DNA from: Selenomonas ruminantium subsp. lactilytica TAM6421
GTDB taxonomy: Bacteria; Bacillota; Negativicutes; Selenomonadales; Selenomonadaceae
Assembly (NCBI RefSeq): GCF_000284095.1
Contig: NC_017068.1
Coordinates: 2,939,681 to 3,003,680, forward strand
Direction: 5' to 3'
DNA: 64,000 nt
In this document: in pieces, positions 35,517 to 43,998 of the stretch
Layout: each line of letters starts with the position of its first letter
Position numbering within the stretch: the first letter of the stretch is position 1
Position numbers and translations under genes: made by a program
Notes under the pieces: generated by a model
What the model was told of the DNA's origin: nothing
The model's input: only the letters and a program-made list of their open reading frames with translations
The model's database searches: none

Positions 35517-36178
35517 ATGAATTCCTCTATGGGGTGCTACCCTATATCGCCCTGACAATCTTCGCAGGGGGCACCATTATGCGCTATACCATCTATGAAC
35601 GCAACTGGACCACGAAGTCCAGCGAGTTCCTGTCTAAGCGCGACCTGAAATGGGCCAATCCCCTTTTCCATATCGGCCTGCTGATGGCCTTCGGCGGTCA
35701 CTGCGTCGGCATCCTTGTGCCAAAATTCATGACCGAGGCTGCGGGCACCGATGAGCATATGTATCATCTTATGAGCCTCGCAGGCGGCCTGCCGGCGGCG
35801 GTGCTCTTCCTCGGCGGTTTTCTGTGGCTCTGCCAGCGGCGGTTTGCCGGCAATGACCGCATGCAGGTAAATACCAGCGGCATGGACAAACTGCTCTATC
35901 TCGTGCTGCTGCTGACCATCGTATCCGGCACCATCGGCACGGTCAGCAATATCCCCGGCGGCTTCGACTACCGTGAAACCATCTCCCCCTGGTTCCGCTC
36001 GGTACTCATGCTGCAGCCTGAGGTTGGATTGATGGAAAACGTCCCCCTTGTTTTCCAGATCCATATGCTGAGCTGGATGATGACCGCCATGCTGTTCCCC
36101 TTCACGCGGCTGGTGCATTGTCTGAGTTTCCCCTTTGAATACCTGTTCCGCAGCAATATCATCTACCGAAAAAAATAA
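35513..36178 (+). CDS. narI: Respiratory nitrate reductase gamma subunit (cytochrome b)
   Basis: A 221-residue membrane subunit with five hydrophobic segments. It oxidises menaquinol and passes electrons through two b haems to NarH. Candidate haem-ligand histidines lie in PLFHIGLLMAFGGHCVG and VFQIHMLSWM...TRLVHCLSF, matching the two-per-haem arrangement of NarI. It starts at ATG 35513, overlapping narJ. A strong terminator follows. Confidence 0.95.
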   Translation: MNEFLYGVLPYIALTIFAGGTIMRYTIYERNWTTKSSEFLSKRDLKWANPLFHIGLLMAFGGHCVGILVPKFMTEAAGTDEHMYHLMSLAGGLPAAVLFLGGFLWLCQRRFAGNDRMQVNTSGMDKLLYLVLLLTIVSGTIGTVSNIPGGFDYRETISPWFRSVLMLQPEVGLMENVPLVFQIHMLSWMMTAMLFPFTRLVHCLSFPFEYLFRSNIIYRKK

Positions 36179-36191
36179 GTTCTTACACAAA

Positions 36192-36219
36192 AATCGCTGG
36201 TCTCTGCCAGCGATTTTTT
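36192..36219 (+). terminator. Intrinsic terminator of narGHJI
   Basis: AATCGCTGG (36192-36200) and CCAGCGATT (36207-36215) followed by TTTTTT. It lies between convergent narI and fnr. Confidence 0.9.
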
Positions 36220-36226
36220 CATAGCC

Positions 36227-36901
36227 TTATTCGATATTGCAGACTTCCCGGCCGCAGTTCTCACATTGGATCGCGTCCTTGAGGTAATCCATGTCCTTGA
36301 TGAAGATCAGATGTCCCCGGTATTCGATGATATCCGCCTTCTTGAGTTCTCCCAGCATGCGGTTCAGGCTCTCCCGGGCGGTCGCAGAATAATTGGCCAA
36401 TTCCTGATTGGTCAGGGGCACGGAGATAAGGATTCCCCCATCCACCTCTTTGCCATAACTGTTGGCCAGCCGTATCAGGGTGGAATACAGCGCCCCCTTC
36501 TTGCCATAAAGCAGCAGATCCCGGAATTTCGTATGCTGCTTGCGCATATGGGCGCTGATGATGCGCAGGATATTCACTGCCAGAGGAGGACGCTTTTCCA
36601 GATAGCTCTGCAATACGGGGAATTCAATGGCGTAGACCTCAGCGGCACTTTGGGCGATGGCATTGAAGATGTAAGTAGGATTATCCTCAAACAACGGCAA
36701 TTCCCCAATAATGCTGCTGCGGGTAGCTAACCGCAAGGACAGCACCCGCCCGCTGGTGGCATATTTCGTGATGAATATCTGCCCTGTACGCACGATATAG
36801 AAATATTTCGCCGGATCACCTTCGTGAAACAGATATTCCCCATCATGCAGCATAATAACCTTGCCGGGAACTTCATACAATTGACGAACCAAAGACTCCA
36901 T
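36227..36901 (-). CDS. fnr: Crp/Fnr-family regulator, Bacillus-type Fnr
   Basis: A 224-residue Crp/Fnr protein. The cyclic-nucleotide-binding-like domain spans about 1-125 and the helix-turn-helix domain includes LTNQELANYSATARESLNRMLGELKKADII. The C-terminus carries CENCGREVC, a CX2CX4C motif like the one that binds the oxygen-sensing [4Fe-4S] cluster in Bacillus subtilis Fnr; the E. coli-type N-terminal cysteines are absent. ATG 36901 follows GAGAGGGG. The gene sits between narGHJI and narK, and Fnr-like dyads precede both, so it is the likely anaerobic activator of nitrate respiration. Confidence 0.9.
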   Translation of the reverse strand: MESLVRQLYEVPGKVIMLHDGEYLFHEGDPAKYFYIVRTGQIFITKYATSGRVLSLRLATRSSIIGELPLFEDNPTYIFNAIAQSAAEVYAIEFPVLQSYLEKRPPLAVNILRIISAHMRKQHTKFRDLLLYGKKGALYSTLIRLANSYGKEVDGGILISVPLTNQELANYSATARESLNRMLGELKKADIIEYRGHLIFIKDMDYLKDAIQCENCGREVCNIE

Positions 36902-36966
36902 GACCTTACCCCTCTCAAAACTCAACTTGCTTCCCTTAAGCATACTAAAAATTTCCCATTCTAACT

Positions 36967-37001
36967 GTGAGATTTGTTACGTTTTCCGTGAGGTTTGTTA
37001 C
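36967..37001. promoter_or_regulatory. Tandem Fnr-like boxes between fnr and narK
   Basis: GTGAGATTTGTTAC (36967-36980) and GTGAGGTTTGTTAC (36988-37001) are near-identical direct repeats spaced 21 bases apart, two helical turns. Each fits TGTGA-N6-TCAC with one mismatch in the right half. They lie in the divergent fnr/narK region and may serve activation of narK and autoregulation of fnr. Confidence 0.5.
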
Positions 37002-37061
37002 TTACATATTGATATATTTCAATTATACTTAATACAAATCAATAACAATGTGATAATAAGG

Positions 37062-38420
37062 ATGGATGATGAACAAATGTCAACAAGCAAAGACTTCGCT
37101 GTCCTCGGCGAAAATCCCTCCCGCCGGGAAATCTTGCAGCATTGGGAGCCGGAAAACAAGATATTTTGGGAGACATACGGCAAAAAGATTGCCAACCAGA
37201 ATCTGGCTGTCTCCACCTGGGCTTTAGTTTTATCCTTTGTGGTCTGGACCTTATGGGCCACCATTGCCGCCCAGCTCAACACCGTGGGCTTCCACTTCAC
37301 AGATGAGCAGATCTTCACGCTGGCCGCCCTGCCGGGGCTTGTTGGTGCCACGGGGCGCCTGTTCTACACCTATCTGCCTGGCCTGCTCGGAGGCAAGACC
37401 TCAACATTGCTGACCACGGCCCTGTTATTGCTGCCAATCATGGGCCTGGGCAATGCCCTGCAGGATACAAGCACCTCCTATGAGACCTTTGTGCTCCTCG
37501 TATCCTTTATCGGCATAGCCGGCGCCAATTTCTCCGCCTCCATGGCCAATATCGGCTTTTTCTACCCCAAGGCAAATAAAGGGTTGGCCCTGGGCATCAA
37601 CGCAGGCGTGGGCAATCTGGGCGTATCCCTGATCTACCTGACAGCCCCCCTACTGCTGGGCTGGAACTTGTCCGGCCTTTTCGGTGCCGGTCTGCCCACC
37701 GCCGCGGGTTCGACTCTCTACCTGCAGAATGTCTGCTATTTCTGGGCTATCCCCACATTGATCACACTTGTACTTATCTGTATGTTTATGGATAATCTGC
37801 CCCTGCCCAAACAAAGCCCTAAGAGCGTATTATCCATCTTCGGCAACAAACACACCTGGCTGATGTGCTGGATCTACACCTGCGGCTTCGGTTCCTTTAT
37901 CGGCTTTTCTGCCGCTTTAGGCTTGCTGGTATCCAAGGAATTCCCCGAGGTTTCCTTCTCCATGGCGGCCTTCCTTGGTCCCTTTATCGGCGCCAGCGTA
38001 CGGCCGCTGGGAGGCTGGCTGGCCGATAAACTCGACAGCGGTTCCCGCGTCACGCTTCTCTCCCTATTCGTGATGCTGGCAGCCAGCCTTGTAACCATGC
38101 TGGGCATCCAAGCGCATAACTTCGCAATGTTCTTTGGTTCCTTCCTGCTGCTGTTCCTGACCACCGGTTTTGTCAACGGTGCTTCCTTCCGCATGATTCC
38201 CTATATCTTCAATAATCCCTTCCACTCCTCTTTGGTTACAGGCTTTACCGCTGCCATTGCCGCCTATGGCGCCTTCCTGATTCCCAAGATCTTCGGCTGG
38301 GCCTACAGCAATTATCAGGATGTAACCCCAGCTTTCTACATCCTGATCGCCTTTACCATCAGTACCGTTATCGTCACCTGGTATTTCTACGACCGCAAAA
38401 ATTCCGGTCAACATTGTTAA
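37062..38420 (+). CDS. narK: Nitrate/nitrite MFS transporter
   Basis: A protein of about 452 residues of the NNP family in the major facilitator superfamily, with about 12 membrane segments. It shows the family's glycine-rich signature GIAGANFSASMANIGFFYPKANKGLALGINAGVGNLGVS (read in parts) and conserved arginines in membrane helices (ATGRLFYTYLPG; ASVRPLGGWLADK). It imports nitrate and exports nitrite for the NarGHI enzyme. The start is uncertain between ATG 37062 and 37077; both have weak ribosome binding sites. It is divergent from fnr. Confidence 0.9.
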   Translation: MDDEQMSTSKDFAVLGENPSRREILQHWEPENKIFWETYGKKIANQNLAVSTWALVLSFVVWTLWATIAAQLNTVGFHFTDEQIFTLAALPGLVGATGRLFYTYLPGLLGGKTSTLLTTALLLLPIMGLGNALQDTSTSYETFVLLVSFIGIAGANFSASMANIGFFYPKANKGLALGINAGVGNLGVSLIYLTAPLLLGWNLSGLFGAGLPTAAGSTLYLQNVCYFWAIPTLITLVLICMFMDNLPLPKQSPKSVLSIFGNKHTWLMCWIYTCGFGSFIGFSAALGLLVSKEFPEVSFSMAAFLGPFIGASVRPLGGWLADKLDSGSRVTLLSLFVMLAASLVTMLGIQAHNFAMFFGSFLLLFLTTGFVNGASFRMIPYIFNNPFHSSLVTGFTAAIAAYGAFLIPKIFGWAYSNYQDVTPAFYILIAFTISTVIVTWYFYDRKNSGQHC

Positions 38421-38424
38421 AACA

Positions 38425-38490
38425 TGTTGCACGTGAAACAACAACGCCCGGCAAGCTTATCGCCTGCCGGGCGTTGTTTCACGTGCAACA
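38425..38490. repeat. 66-bp inverted repeat: two parS-like sites flanking a bidirectional terminator
   Basis: TGTTGCACGTGAAACA at 38425-38440 and its reverse complement TGTTTCACGTGCAACA at 38475-38490 flank the stem CGCCCGGC/GCCGGGCG. Apart from a 3-base bulge the whole block is self-complementary. It fills the gap between the convergent narK and glutamate synthase genes, so it works as a terminator and probably as a double ParB site. Confidence 0.75.
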
Positions 38491-38498
38491 ATATATTT

Positions 38499-40841
38499 TT
38501 ATGCTTTTGCACCAGTTGAATACATCTTGATGGGTTCCGGGTTGTCTTCGATGCTCCAGACACCGCAGGGGCAAACACCGGCGCAGATGCCGCAACCGAT
38601 GCACTTATCGGGATCGGATACGTATTCCCAGCTGCCATCTTCCTTCTCAACGCGGGTGATGGCCTTTTCCGGGCAGGATTCCAGACACATCTTACAGTCA
38701 CGGCAGGTACCGCAGCTTACGCAGCGTGCATGGTCATCCACAGGATCCCCCAGCAGGCAGTGATGGCATTTGTCAAAGTATGCCTTGGACAGGCGCTCGG
38801 CCGGGATCTGGGCCTTCTGCGGGAAGGGCTTAACTTCCTTGCCCATCACATACTGATCCACATAGTGAGCTGCCTTGCGGCCGCTGCCGATGGCATCCGT
38901 CAGGCGCCCCGGCTTGATGGTATCGCCGGCGGTGAATACCCCCTTGGCAATGGACTGGTCAGCCTTGGGCACCAGCCAGCTCTTGCGGAAGAATTCGATG
39001 CCCTCATCTTCCGGCAGGAAATCCAGCACCGGTTCTTCACCGATGGAAACGATAACCTGATCGGCGGGGATGAAGGTGCCATCATTGGCGTATACGCCCT
39101 CAGCCGTGATCTTATTGGTGAAGAACGGCCATACCAGCTTGCCGCCGAGACCTTCCACATAGTCGATCTCTTCCTTGAAGGCGGCCGGTTTCTGCACGTC
39201 CACAGCCACTACCGTTTCTGCGCCCATCTCGTAAGCGCCGCGGCAGGTATCCATACCGGAGTTACCGGCACCGATGACCACTACATGCTTGCCGGTCTTC
39301 GGCTTCTCGCCGCGGTTGATGGCCTTGAGGTATTCGAGGCCCATGGTCAGGCGCTCTGCCCCTTCCCAGGGGAAGAAGCGGGACTTAGTACCGCCCGTAG
39401 CCACGATAACGGCGTCATTTTCGCCGCGCAGCTGTGCGAATTTATCTTTATCCACCTTGCAGGCGGATACGAATTTCACCCCAACGCTTTCAATGCGTTT
39501 GAGTTCTGCTTCCAGCAGTTCATGGGACAGGCGGCCCCGGGGGATAACCTGTTCCAGCTTACCACCGATATGCTCAGCCTCATCATAGACCGTCACGCTG
39601 TGGCCTTTGCGGGCCAGCTGCCAGGCTGCGGACAGACCGGCTACACCGCCGCCGATAACGGCGATTTTCTTGCCCGTCTGCACTTCCGGCTTCGGCACCG
39701 TCAGGAAGGCGGAGCGATAGCCCAGGTCGCCGATCTGGATGGGCTGGTCGATGCTGCCACGGGTACAGCCATCCATACAGGGGTTCGGGCAGACAGAGCC
39801 GCAGACCGAACCTGGGAAGGGCGTGTAATCCAGCTCCAGCTGGAAAGCTTCGTCGAGCTTGCCCTGACGAATCAGATCAAAGCGGCGCTGGGTCGGAATG
39901 CCCGTGGGGCAGTTGAATTCGCAGGGTGCGGCGAATTTCGCATTGTCCCAGCTGGGTACGCGCAGGCGATAGAGCCCTGTGGACAGGGTGTTATGCACAG
40001 CGAAATCATCATGGGCAACGTCGGAGAAGATGCCGCCCTTTACCCAGTCATTCATGCGGAAAGCCTGCATGGACGGCTTGTTGTTGCCCTTGGCTGCCTT
40101 CTCTGCAAAGGTCAGCGGCGTGAGCTTCTGCCATTCACTCCAGTTCGTCAGTTCCGCCTTCAGACTCTGCTGGTCGATATGGGCCAGGAAGTCATCCATG
40201 CCGTTGTTCAGGAAATCAATATCCTCATCATCCAGCGGCAGGCATTTGATATCCGAGGGGAAATCATCCACGTTGCCACGGACATAAACGACACCGCCTA
40301 CCATGCCGACGCAGGCACGCTCGCCCAGCACGGAAGCGAACTGAGCACTGTCATAGCCGCAGACCACGGCACGGCCGCCGCCCATGAATTCGAAGGAAAA
40401 GGAACCCGTGTTCTTGAGAATCCAGAGTTCCGGCTCTTCATAAAGGGGGTCATGCTTCATCAGGGAGCCGGTACGGGTACCGCTGCGGCCGCCGATGAAG
40501 ATCTTGCCGCCGGAGGAGCAGTGACCTGCCGTATCGCCGGCATCGCCCTTGACGGTGATGATACCGCCGGCGTTGAGCCAGCCCACGTCAGCAGAGGTTG
40601 CCCCATCTACCACGATTTCCGTACCCGGCAGGCACATGGAACCCACGCGCTGACCAGCATTGGTCACATGGAAATGAAGGGTCTTCCCTTCCGGATGCCA
40701 CAGCGGGCCGCCGATATCATGCTGCCCGGATGCAGCTACCTCAAATTCCGTTTCGCCCTGACGCACAGCCTCTTCGATGGCCAGCAGCAGGTCCTGGGTG
40801 GACATACGGTCATGTCCTTTCATTGTATCGATCTTGAACAT
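38499..40841 (-). CDS. gltA: Glutamate synthase: GXGXG domain fused to NAD(P)H-oxidising small subunit with ferredoxin tail
   Basis: A 780-residue fusion. Residues about 15-230 are the GXGXG beta-helix of the glutamate synthase large subunit (GNVDDFPSD, GGVVYVRG), called GltB3 in split systems. Residues about 290-690 are the small subunit: two [4Fe-4S] cysteine sets (CEFNCPTGIP; CGSVCPNPCMDGC), an FAD site GGGVAGLSAA and an NAD(P)H site GAGNSGMDTC. A C-terminal ferredoxin domain (CVSCGTCRDCKMCLESCP; CIGCGICAGVCPCG) is added. It passes electrons to the FMN subunit. ATG 40841 follows AGGGGGAT. Partners are the next two genes upstream. Confidence 0.9.
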   Translation of the reverse strand: MFKIDTMKGHDRMSTQDLLLAIEEAVRQGETEFEVAASGQHDIGGPLWHPEGKTLHFHVTNAGQRVGSMCLPGTEIVVDGATSADVGWLNAGGIITVKGDAGDTAGHCSSGGKIFIGGRSGTRTGSLMKHDPLYEEPELWILKNTGSFSFEFMGGGRAVVCGYDSAQFASVLGERACVGMVGGVVYVRGNVDDFPSDIKCLPLDDEDIDFLNNGMDDFLAHIDQQSLKAELTNWSEWQKLTPLTFAEKAAKGNNKPSMQAFRMNDWVKGGIFSDVAHDDFAVHNTLSTGLYRLRVPSWDNAKFAAPCEFNCPTGIPTQRRFDLIRQGKLDEAFQLELDYTPFPGSVCGSVCPNPCMDGCTRGSIDQPIQIGDLGYRSAFLTVPKPEVQTGKKIAVIGGGVAGLSAAWQLARKGHSVTVYDEAEHIGGKLEQVIPRGRLSHELLEAELKRIESVGVKFVSACKVDKDKFAQLRGENDAVIVATGGTKSRFFPWEGAERLTMGLEYLKAINRGEKPKTGKHVVVIGAGNSGMDTCRGAYEMGAETVVAVDVQKPAAFKEEIDYVEGLGGKLVWPFFTNKITAEGVYANDGTFIPADQVIVSIGEEPVLDFLPEDEGIEFFRKSWLVPKADQSIAKGVFTAGDTIKPGRLTDAIGSGRKAAHYVDQYVMGKEVKPFPQKAQIPAERLSKAYFDKCHHCLLGDPVDDHARCVSCGTCRDCKMCLESCPEKAITRVEKEDGSWEYVSDPDKCIGCGICAGVCPCGVWSIEDNPEPIKMYSTGAKA

Positions 40842-40857
40842 TACGCTATCCCCCTAC

Positions 40858-42489
40858 TTAACATACATACTGAATGCTCAGCTGGTCGGCCACGGCCTTG
40901 TCCGTGGAAACCAGCGCATCGCTGCGGCCGATAGGCAGCGAGCTGTTGCCGATAGGCGCCATGAGCTTCTTGAGCTCGGAGTCGAAGGCCAGCACATAAT
41001 CCACGATCTTCTGGGCGCCTTTGTCGATGTCCAGACGCTTCACGAGGCGCGGATCCTGGGTGCAGATGCCCATGGGGCACTTGCCCGTGTTGCAGGAGTT
41101 GCAGCGGCCCTGTTCGTTGCCCACGCAGCCCAAGAGCTGAATGAGAACCTTGCCGACGAATACGCCGTTGGCACCCAGGCACATGAGCTTGAAGGCATCG
41201 GCTGCCGCATTGCCGGTCATGCCGATACCGCCGCCGCCGTAGAGAGGAATCTGGCCCTGCAGGCCCTGCTTGACGGCTGCCAGATAGCAGTCGCGGATCT
41301 TGGAAACAACAGGATGCCCCGTATGGTCAAGGGAAACCTCGTTGGCTGCACCGGTACCGCCCTGGATACCATCGATGAAGAAACCACCGCAGATCTTATA
41401 AGGATCGCGCAGGAGGTTGTTGTATACGGATACGGAAGTGGCGGAAGCCGCGCACTTGATGGCAACCGGCACCCGGAAGCCGAAGGCCGCATTCATGGAA
41501 AGGTGCATCTTCTGCACGGATTCTTCAATAGAATAGAGGCCCTGATGGTTCGGCGGAGAAGCCAGCGTAGCCTTTGGAACACCGCGGATAGCCTGAACGT
41601 GTTCGGCTACCTTGGCGCTGGGCAGCAGACCGCCGTCGCCGGGTTTTGCACCCTGACCGATCTTGATCAGGATACCAGCGGGATCCGTTACCATATGGGG
41701 CATAGCCTTGATGATACGGTTCCAGCCGAAATGACCGGATGCAATCTGAATGATGAAATATTTGAGATAATCGGATTCCAAAAGTTTAACGGGCATACCG
41801 CCTTCGCCGGAGCTCATGCGCACGGGCAGGCCGCATTTCTCGTTGAGATAGCCTACAGCCAGGGCTACAGCTTCCCAGGCACGGGTGGACAGGGCACCGA
41901 TGGACATATCGGAGAAGATCAGCGGATAGATCCAATCCACCGGCGGCGTCTTGGTCTTCTGCACCAGCTTGCCGTCCTTGATTTCGAAGGGCAGGTCTTT
42001 TGCCGGCAGAACGCGGCCAAAAGGCGCGCGGATATCGAAGGTATGACGGGCAGCATCCAGAGACGGGTCAGTCATCTGAGAGATACGCCCCACCACGATG
42101 CTGTCCAGCGTGCGCTGAGCATTGAGGTTGGTACGGCCACCGCGCTTGATGGGGCCGTTGTCCTTAGCCAGCAGCGTGCGGCGGGAATCCGGATTCCGCA
42201 CCGGACGGATGGCATTGTTCGGGCAGATTTTCTCGCACATGCCGCAGCCACGGCAGAAATCCGTCAGGCTGGCCACCTGCTTGATAATGGGGCGAGCCAC
42301 ATGGGTATGCTTCGGTTCAGGCTGGCTGCCCTCAGAAACCGTCAGGGACTGCTTCTGTACCTCTACCTTGATGGCCTTGAAGGAACAGCCGGCCACGCAG
42401 CTGCCGCACATGGTACAGCGGTCTGCATGATATTCGATTTTCCACGGCAGGTCATTGACGCCGATTTCCTGTGTTTTTACTGCTTCCAT
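40858..42489 (-). CDS. gltB2: Glutamate synthase central/FMN-binding subunit with N-terminal ferredoxin domain
   Basis: A 543-residue archaeal-type GltB2. The N-terminus has two [4Fe-4S] motifs (CTMCGSCVAGC; CRGCGMCEKICP), followed by the FMN-dependent synthase barrel with SSGEGGMPV, KIGQGAKPGDGG and GGGGIGMTG, and a cysteine motif CNSCNTGKCPMGIC typical of the large-subunit [3Fe-4S] site. It condenses 2-oxoglutarate with ammonia delivered by the amidotransferase subunit. ATG 42489 follows GGAGG by 7 bases and overlaps the upstream gene by 13 bases. Confidence 0.92.
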   Translation of the reverse strand: MEAVKTQEIGVNDLPWKIEYHADRCTMCGSCVAGCSFKAIKVEVQKQSLTVSEGSQPEPKHTHVARPIIKQVASLTDFCRGCGMCEKICPNNAIRPVRNPDSRRTLLAKDNGPIKRGGRTNLNAQRTLDSIVVGRISQMTDPSLDAARHTFDIRAPFGRVLPAKDLPFEIKDGKLVQKTKTPPVDWIYPLIFSDMSIGALSTRAWEAVALAVGYLNEKCGLPVRMSSGEGGMPVKLLESDYLKYFIIQIASGHFGWNRIIKAMPHMVTDPAGILIKIGQGAKPGDGGLLPSAKVAEHVQAIRGVPKATLASPPNHQGLYSIEESVQKMHLSMNAAFGFRVPVAIKCAASATSVSVYNNLLRDPYKICGGFFIDGIQGGTGAANEVSLDHTGHPVVSKIRDCYLAAVKQGLQGQIPLYGGGGIGMTGNAAADAFKLMCLGANGVFVGKVLIQLLGCVGNEQGRCNSCNTGKCPMGICTQDPRLVKRLDIDKGAQKIVDYVLAFDSELKKLMAPIGNSSLPIGRSDALVSTDKAVADQLSIQYVC

Positions 42490-43583
42490 CTCTGTACCTC
42501 CAAGTCATTGTCAATGACCACGATCTCTCTTTCATTGGGATAGATATCCTGGCTCTGGTCACGGTTGGGCATGATCTCGTTGATGCCGCAGACCTCCGAA
42601 GAAATGGCCACCATGTTCTCATCGCGCCCCACCACTACCGGGCGGAGCTTCTTGGAATCGCAGCAGGTGATCATGCGGCAATCCGGCAGCACACCGATAA
42701 TCGTATTCGGCCCGTTGATTTCCAGATTGGCCAGGGACTGGCGGATAGCCACCAATACGTCCTTATCTTCGCGCTGTTCACATTCCTCAAAGGGCAGCGG
42801 CGTGATTACATGTTTATAGTAAGTAAGCGGCCATTTGAGTTCATGATGAACATAATGAAGGGTATTCAGGAAGCACTGGGAATCGGATTCAAAACCGATA
42901 TAACCGCGGTGCAGGGAGGACTGGAATTCCTTGTTCTTTGTATAGAAGGTATTCTCACCATTAGCGCAAAGGGTATAACCCTGCAGGAAGAACGGATGGG
43001 CTGCATAGCGCACGATGTCGTAGTTGGTGTTCTGACGGCACTGGGCCACGATGGACTTAGCCACAAGGCAGCCATTATCATCCCAGAGATGGAAGTAGGT
43101 GGCGATGTCCGCAGGATCGCCGATTTCCTTCAAGGTCAGCACATCGGGCCAGAAGGAATAAACAAAGCCGGCATTGTTTTCCGTGAGGATCTTGCGCAGA
43201 GCCAATCTGGTATCCAGCAGGAGATTTTCCTTTTCTTCCTTAGTCATATGGCTGGCTTCTTCCGGATAATCGTAGTTGCGGAAGATGTAATAAGGCATAG
43301 CCTTGATATCAAGGCCGGGACGCTTGTCCGGGACAGGAATCCATTCTGCCAGCGGCACGAAGTTATGGGCATCCATATATTCTTCCACCAGCTGTGCGCC
43401 GCGCTGGGTGCAAGCCAGGGAAAGCAATGGCTTATCCTTATAATCGGAGAATATACCATAGAGATCCTGCATTACCATGGCAAAGCCCGAATTATCGTGA
43501 CCTTCCTGCTGAGGCAGCATCAAATGCAACGCCTTGGAGGGCTGGATAGGCACCTTGCTCTTAATCGAACCAATTCTGCACAT
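42477..43583 (-). CDS. gltB1: Glutamate synthase glutamine amidotransferase (class II) subunit
   Basis: A 368-residue class II (Ntn) glutaminase domain, called GltB1 in split glutamate synthases. The nucleophile is Cys2 after removal of Met (MCRIGSIKS); the substrate loop GHDNSGFAMV and the GYIGFESDSQ motif are visible. It frees ammonia from glutamine for the GltB2 subunit. ATG 43583 follows AAAGGAG. It is the first gene of a three-gene operon behind a near-consensus promoter. Arrangement B1-B2-(B3+A) is known mainly from archaea and some anaerobic bacteria. Confidence 0.9.
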   Translation of the reverse strand: MCRIGSIKSKVPIQPSKALHLMLPQQEGHDNSGFAMVMQDLYGIFSDYKDKPLLSLACTQRGAQLVEEYMDAHNFVPLAEWIPVPDKRPGLDIKAMPYYIFRNYDYPEEASHMTKEEKENLLLDTRLALRKILTENNAGFVYSFWPDVLTLKEIGDPADIATYFHLWDDNGCLVAKSIVAQCRQNTNYDIVRYAAHPFFLQGYTLCANGENTFYTKNKEFQSSLHRGYIGFESDSQCFLNTLHYVHHELKWPLTYYKHVITPLPFEECEQREDKDVLVAIRQSLANLEINGPNTIIGVLPDCRMITCCDSKKLRPVVVGRDENMVAISSEVCGINEIMPNRDQSQDIYPNEREIVVIDNDLEVQRWKQ

Positions 43584-43664
43584 AACTGTCGCTCCTTTGC
43601 GAATGTATACAAAATATCACACGTTTGTCTTTACCCGATGTATTTTCGTTACAACGTAATTTAT

Positions 43665-43693
43665 ATTATAAGAATGTTGTAAACCTATGTCAA
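43665..43693 (-). promoter_or_regulatory. Consensus promoter of the glutamate synthase operon
   Basis: On the minus strand TTGACA (43693-43688) and TATAAT (43670-43665) are separated by exactly 17 bases, a perfect housekeeping promoter. Short GTTACAACGTAAC-like dyads downstream could be an operator. The remainder of 43694-43849 is AT-rich and holds nothing I recognise. Confidence 0.8.
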
Positions 43694-43849
43694 TAAGGAG
43701 AAAACAAAAATTTATGCATTTATGACCACCATAACCCCCATAAAATGAGGTATTATATTTGCTATAGATGTATTTTTTTACATCACATTGAATATTTATA
43801 AAACGAACCATTTACACTGCTACAGATAAGTTATAGTTAAGAAGGCAAT

Positions 43850-43885
43850 AAAAAAGCCCTATGCACGGAAGTGCATAAAGCTTTT
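43850..43885 (-). terminator. Intrinsic terminator downstream of the M23 peptidase gene
   Basis: On the minus strand AAGC-ATGCAC and GTGCAT-GCTT arms around TTCC are followed by TTTTTTA. It lies 114 bases after the M23 stop and ends the parA-parB-DUF4446-M23 transcript. Confidence 0.7.
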
Positions 43886-43998
43886 CACATTATAATGCTT
43901 TTGTTATGTTATGTATTTTTTTACGGTATACAGGAATACATAACCATCTCCGCAGGCCGTCAATAATCATCAAGTATACATAATACTTAACCGATCCC

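Noticed and set aside
38730..40934. Open frame of more than 700 codons on the plus strand
   Set aside because: It lies exactly opposite the gltB3-gltA fusion gene, whose Fe-S and nucleotide motifs are unambiguous. The opposite frame is open because of GC-rich codon use and encodes no recognisable domain.
40777..42543. Open frame of nearly 590 codons on the plus strand
   Set aside because: It is the antisense shadow of gltB2, which has clear FMN and Fe-S motifs.
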